Source of the DNA: Mariprofundus sp.
Lineage (GTDB): Bacteria > Pseudomonadota > Zetaproteobacteria > Mariprofundales > Mariprofundaceae
Direction of reading: 5' to 3'
Length of the DNA: 19,151 bases
NCBI GenBank assembly: GCA_030951065.1
Contig: JAUZQH010000064.1
Coordinates: forward strand, 1-19,151
In this document: positions 8,973 through 17,715 of the stretch, in pieces
Position numbering within the stretch: position 1 is the stretch's first letter
Layout of the letters: each line of letters opens with the position of its first letter
Notes under the pieces: generated by a model
The model's input: the letters and a program-made list of their open reading frames with translations, nothing else
Database searches by the model: none
What the model was told of the DNA's origin: nothing
Position numbers and translations under genes: made by a program

Positions 8973-10135
8973 ACGGATTTCCTCGCAGCTGCCACAGCGA
9001 ATTCTGCAGCCTGATCCAGATCATCGGCCCAACGCACATCCAGACCCGCTTCCTTCACAATGCTTCGCCCTTCTTCCTGATTGGTGCCAACCAGTCGCAT
9101 CACGACAGGCACTCGCATCGGGTAGGTTTTAATCGCTTCCAGCAATCCGTTGGCAATGATATCGCAACGCACAATGCCACCGAAAATATTCACCAGCACC
9201 GCTTTCACATGCGCATCACTGAACAGAAGTCTGAATGCCTCGCTCACGGCTTCGACAGTGACCCCTCCACCGACATCGAGAAAATTGGCCGGCTTGTCAC
9301 CCTTGAGCTGGATAATATCCATCGTTGCCATGGCCAGACCGGCACCATTGACCATGCAACCGATATTGCCGTCCAGTTCGATATAATTCAGGCCGAATTC
9401 CGATGCTTCGATTTCGCGCGGGTTTTCCTCATCCGGGTCACGCAATGCTGCAATTTCGGGCTGGCGATAGATGGCATTGTCATCCACAACAAACTTGGCA
9501 TCCAGCGCCACCAGTTGCCCCTCATCTGTAAGGATCAGCGGATTCAATTCCAGCAAAGCCCCGTCCTTCTCTCGAAACATGGTAAACAGATTGCTGGTCA
9601 GCACATAAAGTTCCTTCGCCTGATCATCGGACAAACCGAGAAAACCGGCCATACGGTTACTTTCCTGCGCCGTAACAGTTTCACCTGCAACCGGCATGGT
9701 CATAATCTGCTCCGGTTTTTCTGCCGCAACCTGTTCGATATCCATGCCTCCGGCCGGACTGACGACAAATGAAATACCCTCACGCTCCCGGTCTATCAGT
9801 AAACTCAAATAAAATTCGCGCGCAATATTCAGGCCCTGCTCGACATAAAGCCGGTTCACCCGTTTGCCAGACGTTCCTGTCTGTTTCGTGACCAGCACCG
9901 AACCCAGCAGGTCATCCGCAACATGCATCACCTCATCCAGTGAATGACAGACCCGTACCCCGCCGGCCTTACCGCGACCGCCGGCATGAATCTGGGCTTT
10001 TACCACCTGGACAGAGCCGCCCAGAGATTCTGCCACAGACACGGCCTCATCAGCTGTAAAAGCCACCCCGCCTTTGGGAACCGGCACCCCAAACTCAGCC
10101 AGAATAGCCTTGGCCTGATATTCATGAATATTCAT
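8969..10135 (-). CDS. sucC: Succinyl-CoA synthetase, beta subunit
   Basis: SucC carries the nucleotide-binding ATP-grasp domain and the succinate-binding domain of succinyl-CoA synthetase. The 388-residue length is the same as E. coli SucC. Visible signatures are [12 protein letters not shown] at the start, the ATP-grasp segment [11 protein letters not shown] around residues 51-61, LELNPLI followed by [22 protein letters not shown], and [10 protein letters not shown] in the C-terminal domain. A good Shine-Dalgarno site (GGGGAGA) precedes ATG 10135. It begins 35 bases after the mdh stop and overlaps sucD by 4 bases, consistent with a single TCA operon. Whether it uses ATP or GTP cannot be told by eye. 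Confidence 0.98.
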   Translation of the reverse strand: MNIHEYQAKAILAEFGVPVPKGGVAFTADEAVSVAESLGGSVQVVKAQIHAGGRGKAGGVRVCHSLDEVMHVADDLLGSVLVTKQTGTSGKRVNRLYVEQGLNIAREFYLSLLIDREREGISFVVSPAGGMDIEQVAAEKPEQIMTMPVAGETVTAQESNRMAGFLGLSDDQAKELYVLTSNLFTMFREKDGALLELNPLILTDEGQLVALDAKFVVDDNAIYRQPEIAALRDPDEENPREIEASEFGLNYIELDGNIGCMVNGAGLAMATMDIIQLKGDKPANFLDVGGGVTVEAVSEAFRLLFSDAHVKAVLVNIFGGIVRCDIIANGLLEAIKTYPMRVPVVMRLVGTNQEEGRSIVKEAGLDVRWADDLDQAAEFAVAAARKSV

Positions 10136-10170
10136 TGATTCTCCCCACTTCCAGGTACATACAGTTACGT

Positions 10171-11151
10171 TCAGAAATGACTCAGCGCATCCACAGTTTT
10201 CACCAACTCCTTCACAGCCAGCATGGACTGATGCAGGGCAGCGGCTTCTTTTTCGGTCAAATCCAGCTCCATGATCGCTTCAACGCCGTCGCGCCCCAGC
10301 TTGCAGGGTACACCCATATAATAACCGTTCACGCCATACTCCCCTTCCAGATAAGCAGCACATGGCAAAATCCGTTTCTTGTCCTTGATAATGGCTTCGG
10401 CCATTTGCACCACAGAAGCACCGGGCGCATAAAATGCCGAACCGGTTTTCAGTAACTGTACGATCTCGGCACCACCCTGAGCAGTGCGTTTACAAATGGA
10501 TTCAACCCGTTCCGGATCCATTAATTCGGTAATCGGAATACCTGCCACCGTCGAATAACGCGGTACCGGAACCATCGTATCACCATGGCCTCCGAGCACA
10601 CATGCCGCCACATTTTCAATCGATACATGCAGCTCTTCAGCAATAAATGCCCGCATGCGGGCCGAATCCAGTACACCAGCCATACCAATCACCCGCTGTT
10701 TGGGAAATCCGGACACTTTCAAAGCTGTATATACCATGGCATCCAGTGGATTAGTCACCACCAGAATAATACAGTCGGGCGAATATTTGACGATATTGCG
10801 TGTCACTTCAGAGACAATTTTCACATTGATGTTGAGCAAATCATCACGGCTCATGCCGGGCTTACGGGCAATACCGGCCGTTATAATCACCAGATCGGAT
10901 TTGGCTGTTTCAGCATAATCCTGCGTGCCGTGCACCAGTGCATCAAAGCCCTGAATGGGCGATGACTCAAACATATCCAGCGCCTTGCCCTGGGGTACCC
11001 CATCCATCACATCAATCATGACAATATCCGCCAGTTCTCTCTGGGCAGCCAGAAAAGCAGCCGTTGCACCAACATTTCCCGCCCCGACCACCGTTATTTT
11101 CTTGCGATGAAAAGCTGATTTACTGATATCTTCGATTTCTGACCAACGCAT
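10171..11151 (-). CDS. mdh: Malate dehydrogenase, lactate-dehydrogenase-like class
   Basis: Mdh oxidises malate to oxaloacetate with NAD in the TCA cycle. The 326-residue protein has the Rossmann motif GAGNVGA (residues 23-29), Asp47 at the end of the second strand (indicating NAD rather than NADP), and substrate arginines Arg96, Arg102 and Arg165. Asp162 and His189 (in [10 protein letters not shown]) form the catalytic pair. Arg rather than Gln in the ARKPGMSR loop supports malate over lactate. ATG 11151 follows AGGGAGAT at good spacing. The resulting protein starts about 17 residues before the usual family N-terminus ([18 protein letters not shown] precedes ITVVGAG), an uncommon extension. 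It is first in the operon with sucC and sucD. Confidence 0.96.
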   Translation of the reverse strand: MRWSEIEDISKSAFHRKKITVVGAGNVGATAAFLAAQRELADIVMIDVMDGVPQGKALDMFESSPIQGFDALVHGTQDYAETAKSDLVIITAGIARKPGMSRDDLLNINVKIVSEVTRNIVKYSPDCIILVVTNPLDAMVYTALKVSGFPKQRVIGMAGVLDSARMRAFIAEELHVSIENVAACVLGGHGDTMVPVPRYSTVAGIPITELMDPERVESICKRTAQGGAEIVQLLKTGSAFYAPGASVVQMAEAIIKDKKRILPCAAYLEGEYGVNGYYMGVPCKLGRDGVEAIMELDLTEKEAAALHQSMLAVKELVKTVDALSHF

Positions 11152-11200
11152 AATTATCTCCCTTGATACCGCCTCAGACTGATTGTAAATCATGCCGATG

Positions 11201-11206
11201 ATTATA
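11201..11206 (-). promoter_or_regulatory. Candidate -10 of the mdh-sucCD promoter
   Basis: A perfect TATAAT on the minus strand places a start near 11194 and a leader of about 43 bases before the mdh ATG. No good -35 was found 16-18 bases upstream, so an activator may be needed or the match may be chance. Confidence 0.38.
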
Positions 11207-11261
11207 ACGATAGTCCAACGAATTGGTGCGCAGAAGCAGCTGAACTATACAGTCACTGTGC

Positions 11262-11289
11262 TTGCGCAGATGATTACGACACGTAATAT
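11262..11289 (+). promoter_or_regulatory. Candidate promoter of the envelope operon
   Basis: TTGCGC (11262-11267) and TAATAT (11284-11289) are 16 bases apart, each matching consensus at 4/6. An alternative -10, TAAAAT at 11302-11307, lies closer to the first gene. One of these probably drives the five-gene run from 11331 to 15988, since no other gap in that run is large enough for a promoter. Confidence 0.3.
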
Positions 11290-11330
11290 CGCCCCCCGTA
11301 CTAAAATATACTTTTCAGGTGAAACAGACT

Positions 11331-11732
11331 ATGCATAAAGTACAGGCACTGCCGGGCGCATTTCCTCTACATGAAAATCGTGATTTTCTGTCAGAAAGCG
11401 AATGGGTGATATTCAAATTACTGTGTAAACCGGTTGATTCCCTGGCTGAAGAGGATGCACAGTCACTTTCCGTCGCTACGGGCAATCAGGTTTCACCCGA
11501 ACGCTGTGATGTACTGATCCGTATTGTACGCATTTCGCAGTTACCTGGTTTAGGCAGCTGGATTGCACGTCTGCTGGCTGAAGCAGGTTTCAGCGATGCC
11601 GACTTGCGTAATCGTGATGCCGCTGAAATCACCGACAGTATCAATGCAAAAGCGGGATATCATATCTGTAACGAAGCCACAACAAGGGCGCTACAGGCAT
11701 TACAACTGCAGTGGAAAGGTGCAGAGTCCTGA
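11331..11732 (+). CDS. Small helix-hairpin-helix protein of unknown function
   Basis: This 133-residue soluble protein was not recognised as a named family member. Its second half carries a helix-hairpin-helix-like segment (ISQLPGLGSWIARLLAEAGF followed by a DLRNRDAAEI turn), as in small HhH proteins that bind DNA non-specifically or act as protein modules. The first half is predicted helical (LSESEWVIFKLL) with an acidic stretch. There is no signal peptide or membrane segment. ATG 11331 has AGGTGA about 9 bases upstream; an in-frame GTG at 11319 lies inside that site. It is the first gene of the operon and ends 26 bases before hldD, which is odd for a possible DNA-binding protein among envelope genes. 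Any role in regulating the operon would be speculation. Confidence 0.72.
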   Translation: MHKVQALPGAFPLHENRDFLSESEWVIFKLLCKPVDSLAEEDAQSLSVATGNQVSPERCDVLIRIVRISQLPGLGSWIARLLAEAGFSDADLRNRDAAEITDSINAKAGYHICNEATTRALQALQLQWKGAES

Positions 11733-11758
11733 GAAAATCGACAATGGATGAAGATTAC

Positions 11759-12718
11759 ATGAGTGAAAGAATACTGGTTACCGGCGGTGCCGGATATATT
11801 GGTTCCAATATAGCAGCAGCGCTGGTTAAACGCCCCGGTACGGATGTGCTGGTGGTGGATGACTTTTCATCCGGCGACTGGCGCAATCTGATTCATGTGG
11901 ATTGCGAAGTGCGCGCGGCAGACTGCGATGATCCGGCTCTGCTCGAGGAAATCGCCGATGGCGCTTTTTCCGCCATTTTCCATGAAGCTGCCATTACGGA
12001 TACAACTATCATGGATCAACGCCTGATGATCGAGGTCAATACCAATGCCTTCGCCGACATGCTGGAAGCCTGTCATGTATCCGGCACACGCATGATCTAT
12101 GCCTCCTCGGCAGGCACGTATGGCAATTCCCCTGCACCCAATATGGTGGGCTCTGGCGAAGCGCCGGAAAATATCTACGGCTTTTCAAAACTGGCCATGG
12201 ATCGCCTCGCCAGTCGTCGCTACGAGACACATGCAGCTCCGATTATCGGGCTGCGCTATTTCAATGTGTACGGTCCGGGCGAAACGCATAAAAATGAAAA
12301 AACCGGTAATAAAACCGCTTCAATGATACTGCAGTTGTATGAACAGGTGAAAGCCGGCAATCAACCGCGCCTGTTCAAATATGGTGAACAAATGCGTGAT
12401 TTTGTTTATATCCGCGATGTTGTTGCAGCCAATCTGGCTGCACTGGATGCGCCCCGCTCCGGCGTTTGCAATGTCGGATCCGGACTGGCACGTTCCTTCA
12501 ATGATATCATCCAGATTCTTTCAAAAGAACTGGAAACCGATTTTGAAATTGAATACTTCGATAACCCGTTCACATTTTACCAGAATCATACCGAGGCCGA
12601 TCTTTCACTTACTGCTGACCTTCTGAACTGGCAACCTGAATGGACGCTGGAAAAAGGCATGCGGGATTACATCAAACTACTGGAAAAGGGCTATCGAGGC
12701 CCTGCTGAGGCAGCCTGA
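11759..12718 (+). CDS. hldD: ADP-L-glycero-D-manno-heptose 6-epimerase
   Basis: HldD inverts C6 of ADP-D-glycero-D-manno-heptose to give the L-glycero form used for the LPS inner core. The 319-residue short-chain dehydrogenase has TGGAGYIG (residues 8-15), IFHEAA, YASSAGTYG (114-122), Tyr140/Lys144, and the family-specific lysine Lys178 in GPGETHK, which sets it apart from UDP-sugar epimerases. RDFVYIRDVVAANL follows. After Lys178 the chain has about five more residues (NEKTGNKTAS) than the short GSMAS segment of E. coli HldD. ATG 11759 gives a standard N-terminus; ATG 11744 would add five residues. Its stop overlaps the bamE start by one base (TGATG). Confidence 0.88.
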   Translation: MSERILVTGGAGYIGSNIAAALVKRPGTDVLVVDDFSSGDWRNLIHVDCEVRAADCDDPALLEEIADGAFSAIFHEAAITDTTIMDQRLMIEVNTNAFADMLEACHVSGTRMIYASSAGTYGNSPAPNMVGSGEAPENIYGFSKLAMDRLASRRYETHAAPIIGLRYFNVYGPGETHKNEKTGNKTASMILQLYEQVKAGNQPRLFKYGEQMRDFVYIRDVVAANLAALDAPRSGVCNVGSGLARSFNDIIQILSKELETDFEIEYFDNPFTFYQNHTEADLSLTADLLNWQPEWTLEKGMRDYIKLLEKGYRGPAEAA

Positions 12719-13056
12719 TGCGTTATTTTATATTAAGCTCTGCACTATTGGGTCTGCTGCTGGCCGGCTGCATGCACGTGCCCATCCATCAGGGCAACAG
12801 GCTGGATATCAACGAGATTAATCTGATTCAGGAAGGCGATTCAAAGTTCAGCATCGAACAGAAACTTGGTTCACCGATATTATCCAGTGTCCTGCATCCG
12901 AATCGGGTGACATACTATGAAGAATTTGAAGATGAGGATACCGGTGCCATGCACAAACGCGGTGTGGAAATCATCTATGATGATGCGCTACGTGCCAAAT
13001 CCATTCGCCGATTCGGTTTTGATGAACAAAAACCCGAAAAATCCGGCTGGTTTTGA
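12718..13056 (+). CDS. bamE: BamE outer-membrane lipoprotein
   Basis: BamE (SmpA/OmlA) is a small lipoprotein subunit of the BAM complex that inserts beta-barrel proteins into the outer membrane. The 112-residue precursor has a lipoprotein signal peptide ending in LLAGC, giving lipid attachment at Cys18. The mature domain shows the BamE hallmarks: GNRLDINEINLIQEGDSKFSIEQKLGSP, then a strand with TYYEEFE and a strand with RGVEIIYDD. The position after Cys18 is Met, not Asp, consistent with sorting to the outer membrane. The start codon overlaps the hldD stop and the stop overlaps the mltD start, both as TGATG, implying translational coupling. Confidence 0.9.
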   Translation: MRYFILSSALLGLLLAGCMHVPIHQGNRLDINEINLIQEGDSKFSIEQKLGSPILSSVLHPNRVTYYEEFEDEDTGAMHKRGVEIIYDDALRAKSIRRFGFDEQKPEKSGWF

Positions 13057-14324
13057 TGAACAGATTAAAATACCTGGCCATGGGGCCAATGTTATTTGCA
13101 CTTGGCTGTGCCCATGCTCCGAACCTTTCCCAGCATCAACAGTCAGGGCATAAAACAGAGGTTTCCGGAACAGCTCCGGTCGGTGATCGCAGTGCCTCGG
13201 TACAGTTATCTGATCCCCTGCTTGCCGGCCTTCGAAAAGAAGACATTGCCAATGCAAAAACGCTGGCCAGGCAACGCTATCAACACAGCTGGAAAACCAT
13301 TGCTCAGCGTTCCCGTTTTGTGCGCCATCGGCTGATTGATGCACTGAACCAATTGAATGCCCCCATATCACTGCAGGTCATCCCGATTGTGGAGTCCTCA
13401 TACAACCCTTATGCCATTTCCCATTCCGGGGCTATCGGCCTGTGGCAGCTGATGCCGGCCACAGCTCGCGGTCTTGGTGTGCACTCGAATAAAAAATTCG
13501 ACGGCCGAAGGGAAGTCGATGCATCCACCCTGGCAGCCATTAGCTATCTGAAACAACTGTATCAGCGGTTTAACAGCTGGCCACTGGCTTTTGCAGCTTA
13601 CAATATCGGCCCCAATGCTCTGGCCCGACAATTAAAGAAGCACGCATGGAAAAATTCCGATGGTCTGAACAATTTACCGATCCCGATAGAAAACCGTGCC
13701 TATGTTCAGTATATTATTGGTATGGCCGCTTTGCTTCAGGAACATATATTCGACTTTCCGGAACCCGTCAAAACACGCAAGGTAGCGCTAACCGCACCGA
13801 TTGATATTAGCAGGCTTGCCCAAATCAGCGGCATGGAAGAAAATGAAATTTTCCGCTTTAACCCGGTTCTGAATCAGTCCCAATACCTGAAAACGAATAT
13901 CACCATCCATGTGCCCGAAACCCGACATGAGACCATCCGGAATAAAATGACCATGGCAGGCCCCCGGTTTATTCAAAAAGCGGTAGGCAAAGGTGACACC
14001 CTGTGGAGCATTGCCCGAACACACCATACCAGTGTCAGCACATTGAAAAATCTGAATAAAAACGTCGGAAAATATTTGCATATAGGACAAATACTGAAAG
14101 TGCCGGCTGATCATCTGGCCAGTGCCGGTGCCAGTGCCAACCCGCTGTTGCCGAAAAACCGCAGAATCCGTTACAGGGTACGTTCAGGTGATTCATTATG
14201 GCGCATCGCCCATCGATTCGGTACAACTCCTGCCGCTATCGCCCGTTCCAACAGGATTTCGATGAACAGCACGATTCGTGTCGGAGATACATTATGGGTT
14301 TATGCCAAGGTGCGTCCAAGCTGA
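13056..14324 (+). CDS. mltD: Membrane-bound lytic murein transglycosylase D with two LysM domains
   Basis: MltD cleaves peptidoglycan between MurNAc and GlcNAc, forming 1,6-anhydroMurNAc. The 422-residue protein has a short lipoprotein signal (ALGC, Cys18), a linker, then the SLT lysozyme-like domain. In that domain the catalytic Glu113 lies in IVESSYNPYAIS, followed by GAIGLWQLMPATARGLG (125-141) and AAYNIGPNAL (180-189). Two LysM peptidoglycan-binding repeats follow, at about 305-351 (GKGDTLWSIA) and 371-420 (RSGDSLWRIA). The lipobox has Ala rather than Leu at -3, so it is slightly weak. ATG 13056 overlaps the bamE stop; the TTG just before it is not needed. The end overlaps the next gene by 31 bases. 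Confidence 0.94.
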   Translation: MNRLKYLAMGPMLFALGCAHAPNLSQHQQSGHKTEVSGTAPVGDRSASVQLSDPLLAGLRKEDIANAKTLARQRYQHSWKTIAQRSRFVRHRLIDALNQLNAPISLQVIPIVESSYNPYAISHSGAIGLWQLMPATARGLGVHSNKKFDGRREVDASTLAAISYLKQLYQRFNSWPLAFAAYNIGPNALARQLKKHAWKNSDGLNNLPIPIENRAYVQYIIGMAALLQEHIFDFPEPVKTRKVALTAPIDISRLAQISGMEENEIFRFNPVLNQSQYLKTNITIHVPETRHETIRNKMTMAGPRFIQKAVGKGDTLWSIARTHHTSVSTLKNLNKNVGKYLHIGQILKVPADHLASAGASANPLLPKNRRIRYRVRSGDSLWRIAHRFGTTPAAIARSNRISMNSTIRVGDTLWVYAKVRPS

Positions 14325-15988
14325 CCTGTCTCAGACTGACCGGCTTTCTATTCCTTATTCTGCTGACTGCCTGCTCCGGAGCAGATCAGGATGCAAATCC
14401 TGCTGCAACCCTGAACGAAGTCCCGGATACAGTTCCTGATATCCCCGCCCGGGGAGACAGACTGGTGAATGCCAGCATCGGTGATGCCACCAACCTGATT
14501 CCGATGATTGCCGGTGATGCATCCAGCCACGCCATTGCAGGGCTGTTATATCTCTCATTGCTCAAATACGATAAAAATCTTGATCTGGTCGGCCAGCTTG
14601 CAGAATCATGGGAAGTCTCCACAGACAATAAAACCATCACATTTCATCTCCGGCCCGGGCTTGCGTGGACGGATGGCAAACCCCTCACATCAACCGATTG
14701 CGCCTTTACCCTGCAACTGATCCGGAACGAACACACCCAGAGTGCCTACAAGGCTGATTATACACTGGTATCCGGTTTTGAGGCACCCGACCCTCATACA
14801 TTTATTGTACACTACAGCGAACCCTTTTCACCGGCTCTTGCCTCATGGTCTTCACTGGGCATTCTACCCAAACATATTTTTGAGCATGTCGATATCATGA
14901 ACACTGAATTGTCGCGCAAGCCCAAAGCCACGATTGGTCCCTATCAGCTGGCCGACTGGCAGTCGCAACAGTCTATTTTGATGAAAGCCAATCCGGATTA
15001 TTTTGATGGCCCGGTCTGGATCAGTGAACGGTTGACCCGCATCATTCCCGACAGGGCAACCCAGTTCCTCGAACTCTCGGCCGGCCGGCTGGATTCTGTA
15101 GGCCTGACACCGGTACAATATCAGCGACTGTTCGATACCAAACCATTGCTCAAAGCCAATTACAACCGCTATAAATATCTCGATTTTGTGTACACCTATC
15201 TCGGTTTTAACCTGAAACGCAAACCGTTTGATGATATTCGCATCCGTGAAGCCATCGCCTATGCTATCAACAGGCAGGAGATTCTTGACGGTGTGCAACT
15301 CGGTCTGGGAGAAACCATTGCCAGCCCGTACAAACCGGGCACATTCTGGGTCAATCAGAAACTCAAACCGCGTCCGTATGACCCTGACAAGGCCAGGGCT
15401 CTGCTTGCCGAAGCCGGTTGGCGCGACTCTGACGGCGACGGTATTTTTGACAAAAACGGAACCCGGCTGTCTTTCACCATTTTAACCAACAATGGCAACA
15501 AACAACGAGCCGATGCCGCTACTATCATCCAGCACCGGCTCAAAAAAATCGGTATCGCAGTCAAAGTTCGTCTGGTGGAGTGGTCTGCCTTTATCGAAAA
15601 TTTCATCAACAAACGTCAGTTCGACGCCGTGATTCTCGGCTGGTCGTTATCGCCGGATCCTGATCAGTTTACCATCTGGCACTCGTCCCAGACCGGCCAA
15701 CGCCAGTTCAATTTCCTTTCCTACAGCAATGCAAAGGTAGATGCCGCACTGGAAACAGCCCGGCGAACTTTTGACCGGCAACAACGCAAAGTACAATATG
15801 ATATCATGCAGCAAGAAATCTATAAGGACGTACCCATGGTATTCCTGTTTGCACCCTATTCCCTGCCTGTCATGCACAAACGCATTCATGGCGTGAAACC
15901 GGCACCGGCCGGCATCGGATACAACAGTGAGCACTGGTATGTTCCGGCCCCGCTGCAAAAATACAAACAGACTTCGATTACGCCCTGA
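14294..15988 (+). CDS. ABC-type oligopeptide solute-binding lipoprotein (SBP_bac_5 family)
   Basis: This is a 564-residue substrate-binding protein of the DppA/OppA/AppA class, which captures peptides, nickel chelates or other ligands for an ABC importer. The signal peptide ends in LTAC (Cys27), so it is a lipoprotein. The mature part shows family signatures: LAESWEVSTDNKTITFHLRPGLAWTDGKPL, TIGPYQLADW, IREAIAYAINRQEI, and the C-terminal DAVILGWSLSPDPDQF. Near residues 378-389 is a calcium-loop-like DSDGDGIFDKNG. ATG 14294 was chosen because GGAG precedes it and the N-terminus becomes a good signal; the longer reading from 14198 would put 32 hydrophilic residues before it. It overlaps mltD by 31 bases. 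No permease or ATPase gene is in the window, so its transporter is unknown; peptidoglycan peptide recycling would fit the mltD linkage. Confidence 0.88.
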   Translation: MGLCQGASKLTCLRLTGFLFLILLTACSGADQDANPAATLNEVPDTVPDIPARGDRLVNASIGDATNLIPMIAGDASSHAIAGLLYLSLLKYDKNLDLVGQLAESWEVSTDNKTITFHLRPGLAWTDGKPLTSTDCAFTLQLIRNEHTQSAYKADYTLVSGFEAPDPHTFIVHYSEPFSPALASWSSLGILPKHIFEHVDIMNTELSRKPKATIGPYQLADWQSQQSILMKANPDYFDGPVWISERLTRIIPDRATQFLELSAGRLDSVGLTPVQYQRLFDTKPLLKANYNRYKYLDFVYTYLGFNLKRKPFDDIRIREAIAYAINRQEILDGVQLGLGETIASPYKPGTFWVNQKLKPRPYDPDKARALLAEAGWRDSDGDGIFDKNGTRLSFTILTNNGNKQRADAATIIQHRLKKIGIAVKVRLVEWSAFIENFINKRQFDAVILGWSLSPDPDQFTIWHSSQTGQRQFNFLSYSNAKVDAALETARRTFDRQQRKVQYDIMQQEIYKDVPMVFLFAPYSLPVMHKRIHGVKPAPAGIGYNSEHWYVPAPLQKYKQTSITP

Positions 15989-15994
15989 TTTATA

Positions 15995-17113
15995 TCAGGA
16001 GGACCATACGCTCTGGTGCTTCCACCCCAGCGATTCAGCCACGCCCTGATGCAACACCTTGCCATCCCGGATATTGATGCCACGAGATAGCGCCGCATTT
16101 AAACGTGCCGCCTCATCCACGCCGTGATTCGCAATCAACTGAATATACGGCAAGCTTGCATCGGTCAGCACCATCGTGCTGGTTAACGGTACCGAGCCCG
16201 GCAGATTGGGCAGGCAACAATGAATCACGCCCTCTTCCACATAAACCGGCGATTCGTAAGTAGTGGGCCGGCTGGTTTCACTGATACCCCCCTGATCAAT
16301 AGAAACATCAATCAATACGCTGCCTGCCGGCATCTTGCGCACATCATCGCGTTTTAGCAGACCGGGAGCATGTTTGCCGGGAACCAGTGCGGCACCAATC
16401 AGGATATCGCAGTCCGGCAACAGGCTATGCAGACGTTCGTCCGAAAAATGCACCACGTCAATATGTTCATGCAGGGAAGACTTCAACGAATGAACCCTGC
16501 TCCGGCTGGCTTCCAGCACCACTACATTCGCTCCCAGTCCGGCCAGTGCATCGGCCGCATTCAAACCGACATTGCCGGCTCCGAGAATCAAAACCGATGC
16601 AGGTGAACTGCCTGCCACACCTCCGGCCAGAATTCCTTTACCGGGAAACGCTGTGCCATTCTCCTTTTGCAGAAAACGCACAGCCAGTTGTGCCGCTACC
16701 CTGCCGGCCACCTGCGACATTCGGGCCAGAATGGGTAGACGACCATCGTCCAGCTGCACGGTTTCATAAGCGATAGCGCATACCTGTTTTTTCAGCAGCA
16801 CCCAAGCCAGCTCCGGTACTGCCGCCAGATGCAAAAAAGTAAACAGCACGAGATTCGGGCGAAGAAAACCATATTCGCTGGCCAATGGCTCCTTGACCTT
16901 TACTACCAGATCACAGTCCCATGCATCTTTGGCAGATTCCGCGACACTGGCCCCGGCTGTGATATAATCGTTATCGGAAAAACCGCTGTCCATGCCTGCA
17001 CCGGCCTGCACCACCACCTGATGACCGTCGGCAACAAGCCTGCCGACACCGGCCGGAATCATTGCCACCCGATGTTCATGGTTCTTGATTTCCCGGGGAA
17101 CACCAATTCGCAT
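15995..17113 (-). CDS. ald: Alanine dehydrogenase
   Basis: Ald interconverts L-alanine and pyruvate plus ammonia with NAD. The 372-residue protein has the family's pyruvate-site residues Arg15, Lys74 (in VKVKEP) and His95 (in FTFLHLAA). It also has the NAD motif LGAGNVG, the catalytic Asp in VLIDVSIDQGG, and the C-terminal LPNLPGSVPLTSTMVLTDASLPY. ATG 17113 follows AGGAGGT with 7 bases between; the GTG at 17122 lies within that ribosome-binding site and is not a start. It is expressed alone from a promoter at about 17143-17151 and converges on the solute-binding protein gene with a 6-base gap. The enzyme could supply or drain alanine, which connects peptidoglycan peptides and central carbon, but no operon link supports this. 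Confidence 0.96.
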   Translation of the reverse strand: MRIGVPREIKNHEHRVAMIPAGVGRLVADGHQVVVQAGAGMDSGFSDNDYITAGASVAESAKDAWDCDLVVKVKEPLASEYGFLRPNLVLFTFLHLAAVPELAWVLLKKQVCAIAYETVQLDDGRLPILARMSQVAGRVAAQLAVRFLQKENGTAFPGKGILAGGVAGSSPASVLILGAGNVGLNAADALAGLGANVVVLEASRSRVHSLKSSLHEHIDVVHFSDERLHSLLPDCDILIGAALVPGKHAPGLLKRDDVRKMPAGSVLIDVSIDQGGISETSRPTTYESPVYVEEGVIHCCLPNLPGSVPLTSTMVLTDASLPYIQLIANHGVDEAARLNAALSRGINIRDGKVLHQGVAESLGWKHQSVWSS

Positions 17114-17142
17114 GCCCGGCACCTCCTGCCTTCAACAACATG

Positions 17143-17151
17143 ATTATACCA
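17143..17151 (-). promoter_or_regulatory. Extended -10 of the ald promoter
   Basis: The minus strand reads TGGTATAAT, a perfect extended -10, giving a start near 17136 and a short leader of about 23 bases that contains the strong AGGAGGT ribosome-binding site. The -35 region is not consensus. Confidence 0.5.
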
Positions 17152-17295
17152 CAAGCCCTGAAAATATTCCTGTATGATTGTTCATGCCACAGCTGGAAAA
17201 ACTACAACCAGTTAAACCACCCTGCTTCAATATGAGATTCCTGTTGCGATGTGGCAGACAATGATTCAATCTGCCTTTGGTTCAGAGGTAAACAA

Positions 17296-17667
17296 ATGGC
17301 TGACAGTTCAAACAATATCACCGTGTATTACGATGCTTCATGTCCGAAATGTGTGAAGGACAGGGAGAATTACGCCAACATGGCCGGTGAAACAGGCCGT
17401 GATGTCTGCTGGATGGATATCACCGGACGTGATGATGAACTGCGTGAACTGGGCATTGATCCGCGCAAGGCACTGACCGAATTACATGTCAAAGATCAGC
17501 ATGGCCGTATTCTCTCCGAAATCGATGCCTACATTCTGCTCATGCAACGGGTGCCACGCCTGCGTATCCTTGCATGGCTGATCAGCCTGCCGGTCATTCG
17601 CCCTGTGATCGCATTTTTATATCATCGCATGGTCATGCACCGCTTACGCCGTGAAGGCAGGCTATGA
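17296..17667 (+). CDS. DCC-family (DUF393) thiol-disulfide oxidoreductase-like protein
   Basis: This 123-residue protein begins with the DCC signature: after a strand (ITVYYD) comes DASCPKC, with Cys16 and Cys19 forming a CxxC like that of thioredoxin-fold proteins. ITGRDDELRELGID and the LHVKDQHGRILSEIDAYILL segment are typical of DUF393. The second half (RLRILAWLISLPVIRPVIAFLYH) is hydrophobic and ends in a basic tail, suggesting association with the inner membrane. No signal peptide is present. ATG 17296 follows AGAGGTA at good spacing; an in-frame ATG at 17251 lacks such a site. Redox activity is inferred from the motif only. It precedes the SAM-binding protein gene by 48 bases and may be co-transcribed with it. 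Confidence 0.85.
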   Translation: MADSSNNITVYYDASCPKCVKDRENYANMAGETGRDVCWMDITGRDDELRELGIDPRKALTELHVKDQHGRILSEIDAYILLMQRVPRLRILAWLISLPVIRPVIAFLYHRMVMHRLRREGRL

Positions 17668-17715
17668 TCCACCGCTTATGCATACTTTCCCCAAACGCCC
17701 AAAAGGAAACTATCC

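Noticed and set aside
14198..14293. Upstream extension of the solute-binding protein
   Set aside because: It would put 32 hydrophilic residues before the signal peptide and lies within mltD; ATG 14294 has a ribosome-binding site.
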